Below are positions 11,488 through 25,593 of a stretch of 64,000 nt of DNA, in pieces. The notes below the pieces were generated by a model, which was not told the DNA's origin, made no database searches, and saw only the letters and a program-made list of their open reading frames with translations. Source of the DNA: Trichuris trichiura (Eukaryota; Nematoda; Enoplea; Trichinellida; Trichuridae); assembly GCA_037903355.1 (NCBI GenBank), contig JBAJFE010000048.1, positions 337,010 to 401,009 of the forward strand, in the 5' to 3' direction. A program made the position numbers and the translations under genes. Numbering within the stretch: position 1 is the stretch's first letter; every line of letters starts with the position of its first letter.

Positions 11488-14400
11488 CACAATTTTATTG
11501 TTACAGAACCCGTTTAAGCCGTTTAATATGCAGAAGAAGTCAGTGAGCCGATAACGATGCAGCAGCCGGACAGGCCTTGACCTATTATCACCGTCAATTC
11601 AACTCAGATCTGGGCAGTCACACGAGAGAGAGAGAGAGAGATGCAGAGGCGATGACAAAACATTTGTCTCAAAAGTGGGCGACGGCACCAAAATTTTTGT
11701 GAACCAGTGTATTACGCGAGTGCAGTAAGACAGGCATTAACATGACAAGCATACGCAGTTTCAAGTACTAAATGATGACGGATTTGTTGCTCTAGTGCCA
11801 AATATAAACAAGAGACCAGACGAAAAAGAGGAGCTGTTCGAAGGCGAGATATTTGAAGCCCTTTGCTCTTCTCAAGAGAAAATTTTTTAGTGTTTCGAAG
11901 GTTCTCTACAGTGGTGCGAAAGGCAGGAGGACTGCGACTCAAGCAGAGTGCCAAACTTGGAAAGTGACTACGGTTTTGCCGCTAACAAATGCAGAACAGC
12001 GTTAAAGCAAACTCTTGTGACCAATTTTTTAGAAAGATGTGATTTTTAAAACGTAACCTTAGTAATGCGTTATCGCATAGCGTAAGCTCTCATAGGAGAT
12101 TTTTGAAAAATAGATCTGACAATAAATAAAAGCAAAAAGGTAGAGGAAAAGCAGACACAATAAATGAACTGCTTTGATATCTGAATTTTCATTTATTCAT
12201 ATTGCACGCTGCAGCAATAACCTCAAATAATCGAAGTTGGAGTGTAATGATAACTCAGCATTGGATTAAATTTATATAAATGTCGCCTAACCGTATCATT
12301 TCGAGTATTGGTGTTGAAGAAGGGACTTTTGTAGTGGATATGTACCGTTTCATTGCGTTCGAAACGTAACGTTTGTTTTCCTGTTACTCCTTCTGAATTC
12401 TCCCTCTAACAAGCTAAAAGACACTACCCACTAATCATTGGCCAATTCGGTTGTGAGGAACTGGCAAAAGTAAAAAACGTGCAGGTTATCAAGCTTTCAG
12501 AACAATCTAGCTCTGTTGTTAGCTACATTCGTTGCAGAAGGGCTTTTAGCAAGAAGCAAAAGTACGCCCTTTTCTAACGGACTCTGCTGACGACGGAAGT
12601 ATGTTTTTCCGAAAACTCAAATCAATTCTGCGCTTATTCTTCCTATCTGTGTTTTGCCAAGAAACTCCTAACCTATTCCTGAATTTCATTTAAGTTGTTA
12701 CAGGTATGCTGAGCAGCACTAATAAGAAAAGTGCAGCAGGAAAGAAATGAGGTATTAGTTGCATCCAAAAATTTTCTGTTAGTTTTAACTGAGGTAGCTT
12801 CGTTCGTATACTTTTTGGGTTTATTTATGCACAGCTGAAATTAGGTCAAAGTCTTTAAATGAAAACTTAGAATTTTCCGCGGGAAAGAATTGAGATGGAG
12901 AGATGTTGATGGCAACTTAACTACTGTTGATGCACACGCTCAAAGTGAAAGGATTTACGAATGACTAATTGCAGAAACACCCCTTAAAATGATTCGGGCA
13001 AGAAAATTGCTTCCTCAAGTATAGGAAGCGTTATGCAATCAACTCAGGACAACCGCATAGACGCAGTAAGCAAGTCGATACTGTGAAAACGTAGAGTGTT
13101 CCAGAACTGTGAAAATTCTCAAGGCAAGTTTAGTTACGTTGGGCTAATTTTTTTAACTTTTTTTTCTCAGGAGTAAAACTGTGGTCATAAACTGGTCGCT
13201 CCGTGAATAAAATTTATTACGAAGTTTTACGAAGACGTTGCAAAATGTTCTGTGCTCAAAAAAAGCAGAAATGGACATATTTTAGCAAGGCTTCATTCTA
13301 CCAACCATTTGTAACATCTAGAATATGTATTCACTGAAAAGATATTACTTATGAAACTTCTGCAAGGTTCCACAGGTATTTGAGATTATAGAACTGTAGC
13401 CATTGTAAGCGAACCCAAGGGCTAGTAAAGCCAAAATCAAAACAGCGTAAAGGTCCAGTGAAAAGGTAATCCTTTCCAGAATTCAATCTGCAGGAACGTA
13501 AACGTGTGAATTCTCATTTTTAGGGGTCAATTCTAAAGCTTTCTTTCATGTTAGTTACGGCATTCCAACATGCTTCTTCCTTGCATAGATTGAGATGAAT
13601 GTATAGAAAAATTAGTTTTCGTGATCAAATGGCAGAAACGTACAAAAATTTGCTGTAGCATAACTTCAACAAAAAGCACTAGAACAGATACAAAAGTGGC
13701 CATTCATCTCATCTTGCTATGCTTACCTTCCTTTCTTCTCTAGAAACCGACGTGCTCCCAAATTGTTATCCCTAATTGTATTTAACTATTATTAGAAGCA
13801 ATGGAGTGAACAGAATTACTCAGCAGTATATACAGAGTGAATAAAAATGCATAACAATGACGGGATAGCCTGATGTTATTCACTCTACTACTGCTAACAT
13901 TAGTGCTATCATATTTCAGAAACGGCTTATTTCCGCTGGCAAATTTTGTAGGATTATCAATAAATGAAATCATGGAAAACAGTTAGGTAAGTTAATAATT
14001 GCAGTTATAAACGACCGTGCGCGTCTCTTCGAAAAAGACTACGGGATTGCATTTACTTATCATTGGAGACTTTAGCATAACGTGAAGGGCATTGACAATA
14101 ATTTTGACAACTCAGTACGCAAATGCACCTTGTCTACATATACTAATATTTACAGCTATCTCCCTGTCTTTTCACTGTAAATGTTTGAATTAAATGACAA
14201 GCAGTGAAAGTTGTTTATAGAGTCAAGGAGTTTGAACGGTGGGAAATAAAAGCAAACGACGAAAAAAACTTCGAGTGATAAAATGAATGGACAAGTGTTA
14301 CTATACCTGTTCAGACTTGCATCACACAATCATATAGTAAAATGATGTACGGAGGAAAAATAAAATGCTGTTGTTGGCAACAGGCTAAAATCGTTTGTGT

Positions 14401-14489
14401 CCATGTTCAAATGGTGGCATGTAGCAACATGCGAAATCAAGCTAACAGTGCTTTTGAAACTTTTGTAATAACCGAATTACTGAACATTT
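11488..14489. other. No supported gene; GA microsatellite and a decayed ribozyme-like core
   Basis: (GA)n at 11624-11641. At 12584-12620 a + strand CTGACGA…GGAA/TTCC…GAAA resembles a decayed family B core. Otherwise nothing recognised. Confidence 0.5.
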
Positions 14490-14690
14490 TTGAAAGCTTT
14501 GAACATTAAAAAGCTGAGTGCGCTGATATCTGTACATTTTCTTAATAACGGCTCATTCATCCGTTGGTAGAGCAGTTGTTTTAGTTTAATTACAGATAAC
14601 AGCACAACAAAAAACGGGAAAAGCCGTAGAAGACCTTACACCCATAAAAATACAGCCCGTTACAAAACACCCAGTTTTCAAGAACCGAAT
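14490..14690. repeat. Single family B arm
   Basis: Contains GCTCATTCATCCGTTGGTAG and aligns with the reverse complement of 32400-32540. Only one arm is seen; the ribozyme core is reduced to a GAAAGCTTTGAAC remnant. Confidence 0.6.
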
Positions 14691-17600
14691 TACTGTTTTA
14701 TATATAAACGCGTTGTCCACGGTTGCAGTAAGAAATTAGCCTACAATTTTTAGGAAAATTGTCTTGAATTATCATTGAGAGGGAAATGGTAAACATCGTG
14801 ATGGTGGAATGAAAACTGATATCGTTAATCACGCGGCTAGAACGAATGTGCAATGTATTTCTGATTTACCTGCTGGTTAATGACGCCGTGACGATCGACG
14901 GGTAAAAAGGACATTGCCATGAGTGCACAAATGTGATTGTTGATTGGAAACAATTTAACAACGGCGAATCAAATTACTATAGTTGGTGCTTTAGGGTAGG
15001 TTTTTGGCTGTGCTTGTAGGTAAACGAAACTTCAACCAGACGGATTTTGATTTCATAGTCACAGTCTCTTTCCTTCTTCCAGAAATATGAGTGATTCACA
15101 TACAGCCTCATTTGCTTTAATTGTAGAAGCCTGAAGGCAGAAAGAAGAAGGTTCTTAGTGCCCAAACATTAGATGATGCTATCCGACCTTACTAACGCAA
15201 ACCTGTCTGAAGGCCTGCTGATAAGAAAGGCGGTTGCTTCAGCTGATATGAAGAAAATTTTCCTCTGGAAATGATCAACAATAGAAACCTATCTGCTGTT
15301 TGCAAGGTTCATATTCATACTGATTGGTCGAAACAAGCGAAGTGAACACCACCACGTTGAGAAGGACGAACTACGTTTAGACCGAGCCGCAGATCGCCTA
15401 CGGGGAAAGAAAGATGCAATATTATGATTTCTGCAGGCTATGAGTTGACATCTTTTGTAAAGCAAAGAATATGAAGAAGAAAATGCAAAGCTGAGCGAGG
15501 GAAATGCGATTTGAGGCAAGGCGAGCAGAGCACATGCTCAGAAGCAGCGTCCATACTGCCCCGAGCCCTCTGTCAAAGCTGCCGTCGTCATGCATAGATT
15601 AGTACCGACGTTTTCTCTCTTACTTTAATGCGCCTTTCGTTTCCCAATGCCTATAAGCGTCTTTGTGCGGCTTGACACATCACATGCGTTTCGCCTATGA
15701 CAGCTGCTGTCGATTCCTACATCACCCAATATTAACTTGATGAGATAGGCCCTTAGGCAAAGGTTCGAACGCAACTAGAGCTAAAATGTAGTTCGGTTAA
15801 ATCGATCATCGGAAGTGATCGAATTTGGCTTACCGTAATCTTACGACTAAAGCGACACTACCACTCAGCTTTCAAGAGCAGTTTTCCGCTATTAAACGGT
15901 TAGAAGCTCAGTGAAAAATGTTCTTCTTTATGATATCACACTTTTGTCCAGTACTGTCTTTCATGAATTTGGAAACTTCTTGAGAAGTAAGGTAGCACAA
16001 AAGACCGGGTTAACTTTGTCAGTTTAGTTCCCATTCAGAGTTCCATTTTCTGTCTTCTTTTGTGTGTATTATCAGTAGCTCAATTCATTTTAGCATCTGT
16101 GAAGTAAGTTAAGCAGTTTATTTACTTGGAGAACTTTATAAAGCTAACTCACATAGGGCATCTCAAAAACGTATTCACGTTGCTTCCCGTTGACAGCATT
16201 TCACGTTATCTAACGCAGATTTAACGGCACAATAACGGTTTTCTATAACGGATTTCTGAAACGTTTTTGCACTTTTCTCAACTTCGGTCTCAGTTATAAT
16301 GTACATTGTTTCCGTTGCTCCGAGAATCACTTTCGTCCTGTCTTCATCAGAGATAGAACGAATTTGAGTAATACAATCAACATTGTGTGAATCAAATTCC
16401 TCTGATCTTAGCTAAAGATGGGGAGAGAGAGTAATTCTGATAGCTATGAACACAGTTCACTTGCGCTGGTCCTGAGTCGTTGTGAGTGCAAAAATGGTTA
16501 ACGACAGCTCACATTTTAACAGACTTATGAAAGTGCAAAACCTTCAGCATGCTTTTTAAGCATTGCTACCCTCGTAATTTGAGGTAATCAGTGTCACTGA
16601 GCATGTTTAATCTCGTTGTTTTTTGATAGTACTAGGCAGTTCGAACTCTGCTCTGTTAAATTTATGTTTCTGCAGAATGTTTATTCGACTTTCAGCACAG
16701 GAGTAACTACAGGGTCAAGAAGCAGCCTTTTTTTAAACGATACTTAGGCGTAAAAGAGCTAAGTAAGTGTGAGAAGTCCTACATTTTCCGTATATCATGC
16801 AAATTATATCCCTTTAAAAAATGAAAACCTATTATACATGACAAGCAAAAACATTCCAAAGTTTTAGTCAGTAAATTTTACTGCTTTTTTAAGTCTGTAA
16901 TGAAGAATTTTTTTTTGAACATTGTTAAGCAGTCTTTGTTGTACTCATGTTTTCACTACTTTTTTTTAGTGTTTACAGCGAGCATATTGTTTGTTTTACT
17001 CTTCTGGTACTGTAATATAGAACAATTATGAGCATCTGCTCCATCAGAAACTAGAAGCGAAAATATGTACTACATCACTGAGCAATGCTGTACTATTAAA
17101 AGAATTAATGTTTATTAATTGAAAAATTTGGTTTTACTTCTTTTCTACAACAAGAGATTTTTCATTCAATGCCACTGCTGGTTTCTTGCTAAAACGTTCG
17201 AAAGAAAGGGAACAAGAACGAAAGTGCATTTAAGTTCCGTATGCTCTACTGACCCTAAAATTCAACTCCTGATGGTTAACTTGAAGGTGTCAGACAACAA
17301 ACAGAAAGGGCTTCAAGAACGCTCATATAACACCTTCTACTGGAAGCACTTATAAATAGAATCGTTTCAACAATTTTGGCGACCTCACCTTAGCGTCGCT
17401 GAAGCAGAGCTAACGCGTCTCACTGTCGTAGTGGACCATTCTATTCACAAGTTTCCTTAATAAAATTCAGCGTTTTCATAAATCTGATACTTCATAACGA
17501 CGCATGTACATTCATTTCCAAAATATGCGCAGTTTACAACCGCTGTGAATAACGTTTTTTAGCAGACGTACAAACGCTATTCAGATGCTATGCGACATTA

Positions 17601-20567
17601 TAAAATGATAAATTTTTCAGGGCAAACTACGGTACCAGTTCTTTGTCTGCATGAATTCGTCTTTCTGTTGTTTCTAAGCATTACCGACATGATTAGTGAC
17701 CGGACGCTTAACCTTCAGATAGACGGGCAGTTATATGCAAAAATTACAGCAATTTCCAGAGAATTAGCTACTAAAACGCAGTGATTGACAAAAACTTTCA
17801 ATAAAGTTGGCAGATGCGAAGACTGCAATTGGTTTGCTAGATTCCCTTGGACTAAAGCACAAAATGGGAGCTGAAAAGTTCAGTGTTTCTTCATTCTTTT
17901 TTAACTCGTCACAGTTGGCCATTAAAAAAATTTCATTGAAATTTCTCATGCGAAATGTACACAGTGTGAAAAAATGAATCATTTACAGAAAAATGTATCT
18001 GACAGAAACAAAGAAGTTCTTCCTCTGACTTTTTCTCCAAACTTGAGAAATGTTTCTGAATCTAATGATGTAGGGCGTCCTTGCTAATTAGTGTCTGTTC
18101 ACAAATTTTTAACGTAGGCTAATAAAGTCATAACACAAAAAGTGCACAGGTTCTTAAAGCTGACACATTTTATAATCGGTATGTAGGTTTTCAAATGCAG
18201 TGTTCAAATTGCATCATGCCCGTTTTCGTCTGTTCCTTGGCTTCTGTAATTAAGAGATTAAGTAACCACTTTTTTGAAAAAAACAGAAAACGATGGCACA
18301 ATTTTTGTAGCTCTTTGAATTAACCTGTTCCGTTTCCAGTTGTTATGGCAATCGACAGAGTGTAAAAAACTGCATGAATTGAACATACATGCTCAGCCGT
18401 TTTCTGTAGCCGATGTATGCTTGTCCGTATTTTAATGCATGCACTTTTATTGAAAATATTCTTGTTTATCTTAACCCCTCTCACTGCTTATATGAAGTGG
18501 AGGAACTAATTACCGATTCTTCCAGTTTAAAAAAACTTACATTTTCTGCTCGTCTAAGGTTATTAAGCGCCTTTCAGTTTTCATCACCTTAAATACAGTA
18601 GAATTGTTGGAAACTAGTGGCTTATTTTAAAATTTCTATCAACAGTTCATAGCATGTCAGAATTGTTCGCTTTAGAGGAAAAATAAGGTGAAAAGTGAGT
18701 ACTAGAAAATAACTTTCAACCGCTGCTCTCAGACATCTTCACTCGTCCTTCAATGGTCAGTTGCATTGTGCAAAGCTTCAGACAAGAAGCTTAAGTGTTT
18801 AGAATTAGTAAACGTCATGACACTTGATGAGCTAGCTTACTTTCATTTTCCAGCAGTGCTAACATACTTACCTCAATGTCAAAAAACGGAATACACGAAT
18901 ATGCTTGCCTAAATATGCTCCATTTTCATCAGTTTATGTGGTCATAACGTAGCTAACTAGATGGTACTTCATGCATAACTGCGTGTACAGTTCATGATAG
19001 GTCAGCAGCCACTTCTCTCGTCAAGTGGCTGGCAGTTTTGAATTACCCTGCGCACTCTATGGAAAAGACGTTTTTGAATATCAGTGAGTCTCATTGGAAA
19101 ATTTCATCCAATAGCAGTCGAACTTTTATCACATCTTTCACCATGGCAAAAGCACTACGAAAACTTAGTACGCAATGTTAATGACTGGTGCAAATCTGAG
19201 ATGAGTAACTCAGTTATGCAATAGCTCTTAGTCGTTGTCAGAGTTACAGTACAATTTCAGTCTGCTTAAATGCTATAAGTACAGTATATTTTTAATTAAG
19301 TGAAAAGGCTCCATTTTCTCCTATTCCTCACAAATTAACGGCGCACACTACTTAGCTTGAAAGCGATTCGATTGCAACCAGCGTCGATCGATCGCTAACT
19401 TCGGGTCTTTCCCTTTCAGAGCATTAATAGTTCAGATTAATTTGTTAGGAACGCCGGAGAAATTTTGAATAGAGTTTTCTTGTGAAAGTTCAGTTTATGG
19501 GTAAAGTTTAAAGCGGTAGATGTTACCGTTATGGTAATTGGATAGCGCTCACACACAGCAGAAGAGCTTGACCGCAAGCGCTGCATCTCACCACATGTTG
19601 GCGTTAATATTGGAATAATTATTCTCGGTTATTAAGTGCAGGCAGCGGCTTTGAATAAAACAGTTAAAACGGCTGCAGTATGAAGCAGCAATTAATGCAA
19701 GCTTACTCTCATCTGTTGGGAATATTCATGTTGCAGGATGAACTTTTTGAAGTGGAAGCTTTCTAAGCATGTTTAAGGTATAGAAGCAGATGGCTGCATT
19801 GACTTTACAGTGCTGGATTCGTAGTGTATATTTATGCTATCTATTCTCCAGCTTCTCGATCCTTTCCCTTTGGACTACGTTTGCGGAATAATCGAACATA
19901 GATCCAGTTGTTGTTATCGTTGACAGCGGATCATGAACAGTTCCGAAAGCTTTGAAGGACTGTTTGTTGGTAAATGAAAGTAAACGCTTTGTACCTTTGC
20001 GTAATAAAAAACACGCGCATGAAGTGAAGTTTGTCTACAGAAACTCATTACAAGAACGAACAGCGACAAGCAGTGAAAGCATTTGACTAATGGAAAACCT
20101 CACCACAAAGTGTTCATCCTTCAAAAGCTATGTGAAGTAATGCTAAAGCCCCTCTTTCACCAATATGTCTCACAATGCAGTGTTACGTGAAAGATACCTA
20201 ATAAATGTTGTTAAGCAGAATTATAACAGGTATCACGACAGTTACATCATTGTCTCAAGATACGAACTAATGTTGAACTAAAAAATAATTGAAACAGACG
20301 GAAGGTGCCTACGGTGCACTCTGGAACATTCTCAGTAACAGATAATGAGTTGTAGGATGCCTACCCTTTTTTGAGTAAAATGACTTTTTCAAATTAAATT
20401 ATCCACTATCTTTTCATCAGTTAGCTTCTTTCAACTGCTCATTTTGAGATATGTAAGATGGTAGACTTCAAATGTACAAACATCCGCGCAGGCAGATGGC
20501 TGAGCCTGGTGAGTGATGCCTCCTGTTCTAAATACGTTTTTACCAACAGTGGCCAGTAACCTGAATT
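14691..20567. other. No supported gene
   Basis: About 5.9 kb of AT-rich DNA with only short, unremarkable open frames on both strands. No element ends, RNA genes or splice-linked coding blocks were recognised by eye; unrecognised exons cannot be excluded. Confidence 0.5.
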
Positions 20568-20575
20568 ATTTAAAC

Positions 20576-21229
20576 CAGGGTGGGGAACTTTCTTGGTGCC
20601 GCGGGCCGTATAGTATACTTAAACGAAAAACAGCCTGCTTTATTTGCACGTATGTTTATTAAGTCACCCCTAATGGGATGCTTGGAACTGCTTTTCCCTA
20701 GTCAGGCAACTCTGAGATAAAAGGCAGAATTTTGAGACAATTCTGTAACCCAGCTGTCAAGAACATAATCGCAACTACAGAGAACGAAATAACCTTTTTG
20801 TGACAGGCGGCCGGCGCTAACCGACGAGAACAATAGCAAGAGAAGGCGAGAACGATGCCAGTGTCTACTGAGAGTAAAAAAGCAGAAGTGCTCTAGCAAG
20901 TTGGACAGTCGTTATCTCGAATAAAGCAATGGTCCACGCTACTTACGCGCGCACACACGCTATAGTGGCGCCTAGTGCTTGTCACCGAGGACGAACAATG
21001 TCGGTTTGTGGACAGAGAGCTGTCAGCAACGCAGTCTTCCGAGCCAGCCTGAAGCTTCCTGCTTGTTACGCAAGATTTATCTTCTTACTAGGATTCACAT
21101 ACAATACGTTTATCGCATTATGAAAAATAACCTCCCACAATCACATTTCACTGAATCTCGCGTCCATGTGCGATTGCCCCAGCGCGTGGGCGGAAAACGG
21201 TCTCGCGGGCCGGACGTTCTCCACCCCTG
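20576..21229 (-). mobile_element. Non-autonomous hAT element (MITE) with perfect 8-bp target duplication
   Basis: 654 bp bounded by hAT-type terminal inverted repeats (CAGGGTGGGGAAC at the left; CAGGGGTGGAGAAC read inward from the right) and by ATTTAAAC on both sides (20568-20575, 21230-21237). Most of its length is the reverse complement of the left end of the hAT element starting at 23415, so it is an internally deleted derivative of that family. Confidence 0.9.
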
Positions 21230-22233
21230 ATTTAAACGATAAACGGTTAACAAAAGTTCCGTTACGAAGTACTCAGTGGTTGAAAACTGACTAATGCTAG
21301 CCAAAACGTGAAACTGCAGTTGCAGTTCTGAAAATGAACTCAGAAGACGCGCATACCTAATAGCCTCAGTTGACTAAATAGTTACATGCAGAAGGGAGAA
21401 ATGTGTTAAAAAGTCAATCAAAGAGAAACATATACTACGAACTTTATACTTAATGCGCAGTTATTGGGTTATGTGGTCTTTTTCTAGAGATAGGGTGGCC
21501 AACAAGGCGGTGTACATCTCACGACTACCTATCTTTGTAAGTGGAATCGTAGTTGGATTGTTTATCGTGTACAGACGTAACACGGGAAAAGCAGGGACAC
21601 TTTTTTGGGCACGCATCACCAGGCAAATTATTGGTTTTACAAAATGATCAACCTTCTAGGCTTTAACATTTTGAGGAACTGCTGAAGGACAAAAGGCGCG
21701 CCAATTAAACAAATTAATGTTTTTATCAAGCTGCTTGCATGCGCCCATCTATGGATTCACAGAAAAACGTTCACCTGGCCATTTCGGCTTTCTGACAAAT
21801 GGGGTTTTCAGAAAATTCTCAGAGAAACTGAATAAAGTTTCATTTACAAATGTATCAAAATTTTTTCGACATATATTCCATCAAGCTCTGAGCACTTCTA
21901 AAGGTGGTGTTTTCATTTCCGCAATCCTTCTTTGTAAAGTCCCTTCGGTTGTTTATTGAGCCACTTTGAAGCTGCGCAGTTTGCCACTTGGCAAAGCGAT
22001 TTTCTTCAGATGCAGTTTTGGTTTTTGGGAGAGAAAAGTGTGCGATGGAGCAAGATTTAGATTCCAGGGTGAGCGTCAGATAATGTTCCAGTGAAATTCA
22101 CGAAACAGTGCCGCATTCCGTGATGGATGTGATGGTACGTTTTGTAAATGTAACTTCTTGGTACGGGACCGTATAGTTTCATGTTGAGTTTCTTTTACGG
22201 AAATTTTGTCCCGTTGATAATATTTTTATTATT

Positions 22234-22271
22234 TCGGAGCTTTCGGGTGAAACGAGACCCGTCTTCAGCGG
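22234..22271 (-). ncRNA. Small hammerhead-like ribozyme core
   Basis: - strand CTGAAGA, stem II GGGTC/CACCC (one mismatch), GAAA, AGCT. Stem I pairs two of three positions. Confidence 0.45.
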
Positions 22272-22364
22272 TGTTAATATAAAGCAATGACGTAACGAAA
22301 ATTTACGGTGTTCTGTGTTCAAGAACACCGTGAATTTTCGTTACGTCATTGCTTTATATTAACA

Positions 22365-22402
22365 CCGCTGAAGACGGGTCTCGTTTGACCCGAAAGCTCC
22401 GA
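22365..22402 (+). ncRNA. Small hammerhead-like ribozyme core
   Basis: + strand CTGAAGA (22368-22374), stem II GGGTC/GACCC, GAAA, AGCT, C; stem I CCG with CGA (two pairs). Confidence 0.55.
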
Positions 22403-24647
22403 AATAATAAAAATATTATCAACGGGACAAAATCTCCGTAAAAGAAACTCAACGTGATGGTACGTTATTAGGATGAAACAGGACTCCTCATTGCAACAGT
22501 TCCCTCACCGTTTGCTAGCCGGTATTCTCCTTACCTTTTGCAAAATCGCTTCCCATGATTGTTTTCCTTGGTCTGAAAAGGTCAGCCAAAATTACACTGT
22601 CTCAGTCCTAATTAATAGAAGTCAATTTTCTGTACTGACCTGCCTGCCTTGGACTTCACTGGCGCTGCTGGTCTTTTTGGTAACTACTGCTTAGATTGGA
22701 TTTCGTTTTCTGAGTCATACTAGTGAATCGACGTTTCATCTCTGGTGACGATTCTGTCAAAAAACTGACGCTCATTCGCTTCGGTCTTCTATGGAAGCTT
22801 TCGAGAAAGATTGACCTTCGAATAAGCTGTTCATTGAGCAACGCTTTTGAGACCCAACGAGCTGAAGAGACGCTCTCCAAGACCAAGAGTTTCGTACACC
22901 ATTGAAAATGTTGAATTAGGCAAGACATTGCTCATACTAACATACCGTAATTCCGGAGTCTAATTCTACAAGGTTTCGAACGAGGGTCGCACTCTCCTTG
23001 TCTGTTGCGGTGACTGGTCTTCCTGCCTTTAGGTCGTTTGTATGTCCCCTCTACAACTTTGAAACGTCACATCCATTCGTAGACAGCAGGCTTGGGCAAA
23101 GTATTATATCAAAAAACCTGCTACAAAGCTGCAATAATCTTGCTCAGTTGCCACTCAAGCTTGGTCAGAAATTTAATGTTTGCTCTAGCTCCAAAGTGTA
23201 GTGTTTCCATTTCGTGAAAAAATGGTTACTTGAAGCTCGATTTGAACGGTTGTGACAGAACAACTGTGCCAGGAACGAAGACTTCGATTCACTGAACTGT
23301 TTACTGATATAAGCGACTATACGACGGTTGCTCGAAAAGTGTTTGGAAAAATTAAACAAAAATGTTATTTGCAATGATATCAAACTTGTTCTTCAACATA
23401 TCTTCCGTCTACTGCAGGGGTATGGAACGTCCGGCCCGCGAGATTATTTTCTGCCCACGCACTGGGGCAACCGCACATGGACGCGAGATTCAATGAAATG
23501 TGGTTGTGGGAGGTTATTTTTCATAATGCGATAAACGTATTGTATGTAAATCCTAGTAATAACATAAATCTTGCGTAACAAGTAGTGAGCATCATGCGGG
23601 CTCGGAAGACTGCTTTGCTGACAGCGTCTGTCGACAAACCGACATTGTTAGTCCTCGGTGACAAGCAGTGGGCGCCACTATAGTGTGCGTGCGCGCATAA
23701 GTAGCGTGACCATTGCTTTGTTCGAGATAACGACTGTCCAACTTGCTAGAGCACTTCTGGTTTTTTTGCTCTCAGTAGTCACTGGCATCGTTCTCGCCTT
23801 CTCTTTCTATTGTTCTCGTCGGTTTGTGCCTCCTCCTGTCCTTTACGTATTCGAAGTCCAAAAGGTCATTTCGTTCTCTGTAATTGCGATTATGTTCTTG
23901 ACAGCTGGGTTGCAGAATTGTCACAAAAGTCTGCCTTTCTGCTCCGAGTTGCCCATAAAGTTATACTGAAACTTGAAGTTTCGTGCAGCTTATTGCAAGC
24001 TAAAGTTCACACTCACCCAACGCTACAAATGGCTAGTTCAAAGGAAAGAAAAATTGATACGGTGTGTCGAATTTTCCAAAAGAAATGGACGAATGATTAT
24101 TTTTTCGTAGACCTGAAAGGCAAGCCAGTTTGCCTTGTTTGTGGCGACGCGATAGCTGTTATGAAAAAAGCTAATCTGGAACGACATTGCAGCTCAGAAC
24201 ATGGAAAATTGAATGAATTAAAAGGCCAAGAGCGTCTGCATAGAATCAGTGCGCTTCAATGGAATTTGGAGTCGCAGCAAGCCTTTTTCACCAGGCTACA
24301 CTGCGACGCGTACAGCGTTTTTCAGACGAGTTACGTAGTGATCGAAATGATCGCAAAGAAGTTGAAGCCCCATGCAGAGGGTGAATTTGTGAAAAAGTGC
24401 ACGGTGGCAGCTGCGACGTTATTAGCACCAGGCAGTGAAATCCTGTTCGAAAGTGTTAGCTTATCTCGAAGAGTTGTTTCAGATCGGATCACTAACTTAG
24501 CGGAGGACAGAAAAAACACTGAAGCGTACTGCATGTAACTTTGAATTTTTACCCTGGCTTGTGACGAGACTGTGGACAAATCTAATACTGGTCAACTGGA
24601 CATTTTCCTTTGCGGGATAACTGCAGAATTTGAGCCGCGAGAAGAAC

Positions 24648-25010
24648 TGTAGTAAACGCAGTCGACAACCGCACGCAGAAAAGGGTTGCCAAACACTTTA
24701 TTGTACCGACACAACACGAATCTCTCTGTCCCTATGGCACACAACAATACGAACACCGCCAACGACAGAGAAAGAGAACAAAAGCCGCCGCACGCCCCAA
24801 ACGCTCTAGCCAACTCTCGTCACGCCCTCGCGATTCATGTCGTTGCAGCAGCCCACGCTCTCGGCACAACCTCCTGTCACCCCAAGCGGAAGCGCTCCCC
24901 CACGCTGCGCTTGTCAGTTCTTTCTCAGTAGAAGAATGGCAAATTTACGGCCAACCGGTGACCTGCCTCGTGACCCCCGTGGACATATGACCACCCACCG
25001 GTTTATTACA
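24648..25010. mobile_element. Solo LTR 1 (363 bp) with 5-bp target duplication
   Basis: Starts TGTAGTAAAC and ends GTTTATTACA (inverted termini, TG…CA), flanked by AGAAC at 24643-24647 and 25011-25015. Removing it and one AGAAC restores continuous hAT sequence similarity. The parent retrotransposon was not identified. Confidence 0.85.
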
Positions 25011-25240
25011 AGAACTCTTATCACTGGAAGCCATGCATAGCGCCACAAGAGGTGAGGACATTTGAAAAAGTCGTTTTATCCATGGAGCGATTCTGGCTAA
25101 AATTTGAAAAATTAAGTGGTTTTACTACAGACGGCGCTCCAGCTATGATTTGCTTGCAAAAAGGCCTAGTTGCGTCTGTTAAGAAGGAAATGACTTATCT
25201 CAGTCTTGACCCGAACGATTTGGTTTTATGCCATTGTATC

Positions 25241-25593
25241 TGTTGGAGTTGTTGCGCCAGACACCTGTCTGACAGATAAGAGCAGAGGTGTTAATGGACG
25301 TCGGTCACTACCAAACGCGGGATTAACGATGATGGATGGTGTCCATTGTTGGCCACTCTGTGACCTGTCTAATGTCGTTAATCCAAGGCCGTGAGAACAA
25401 TGACGTCTGGGAGCTGTCTATACGCTCCCTATTTAAAGCCCTCTCATTCACCTCGGTTTGTCTCTCCCTCTCGCTGATCTCTCTCTCTTCCGGAGATCGC
25501 AACCTCGTTCTGCCACCACTGTTCCATCATGTACTGTATAACCAATAAAGCTATCTTCATCACGCTTGACTTCGAAGGCGAAACCTTCCAACA
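25241..25593 (+). mobile_element. Solo LTR 2 (353 bp) with 5-bp target duplication
   Basis: Starts TGTTGGA, ends TCCAACA, flanked by GTATC (25236-25240, 25594-25598). AATAAA near 25545 fits a polyadenylation signal, suggesting + orientation. Sequence differs from solo LTR 1. Confidence 0.85.

Larger units (their letters stand above)
22142..22453. mobile_element. Hammerhead-bearing foldback element, family A, copy 2
   Basis: Inverted arms of about 140 bp, perfect 13-bp target duplication GTGATGGTACGTT (22129-22141, 22454-22466). Inserted in a dead mariner. The outermost 35 bp occur only at the left end. Both arms hold ribozyme cores. Confidence 0.85.
21790..23390 (-). mobile_element. Degenerate mariner element interrupted by a foldback
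   Basis: - strand remnants of a mariner transposase: VSSARWVSKALLNEQLIRR and the region after it match the mariner at 53 kb, with many stops and frameshifts. The copy is split by the foldback at 22142-22453. A partial second mariner end may begin near 23340. Confidence 0.7.

Noticed and set aside
11624..11641. GA microsatellite
   Set aside because: Ordinary short tandem repeat; noted only within the gene-free region.
16321..16370. - strand CTGATGA followed by GGACGAAAG, resembling a hammerhead core
   Set aside because: No convincing stem II or stem I, no inverted arm and no target duplication.
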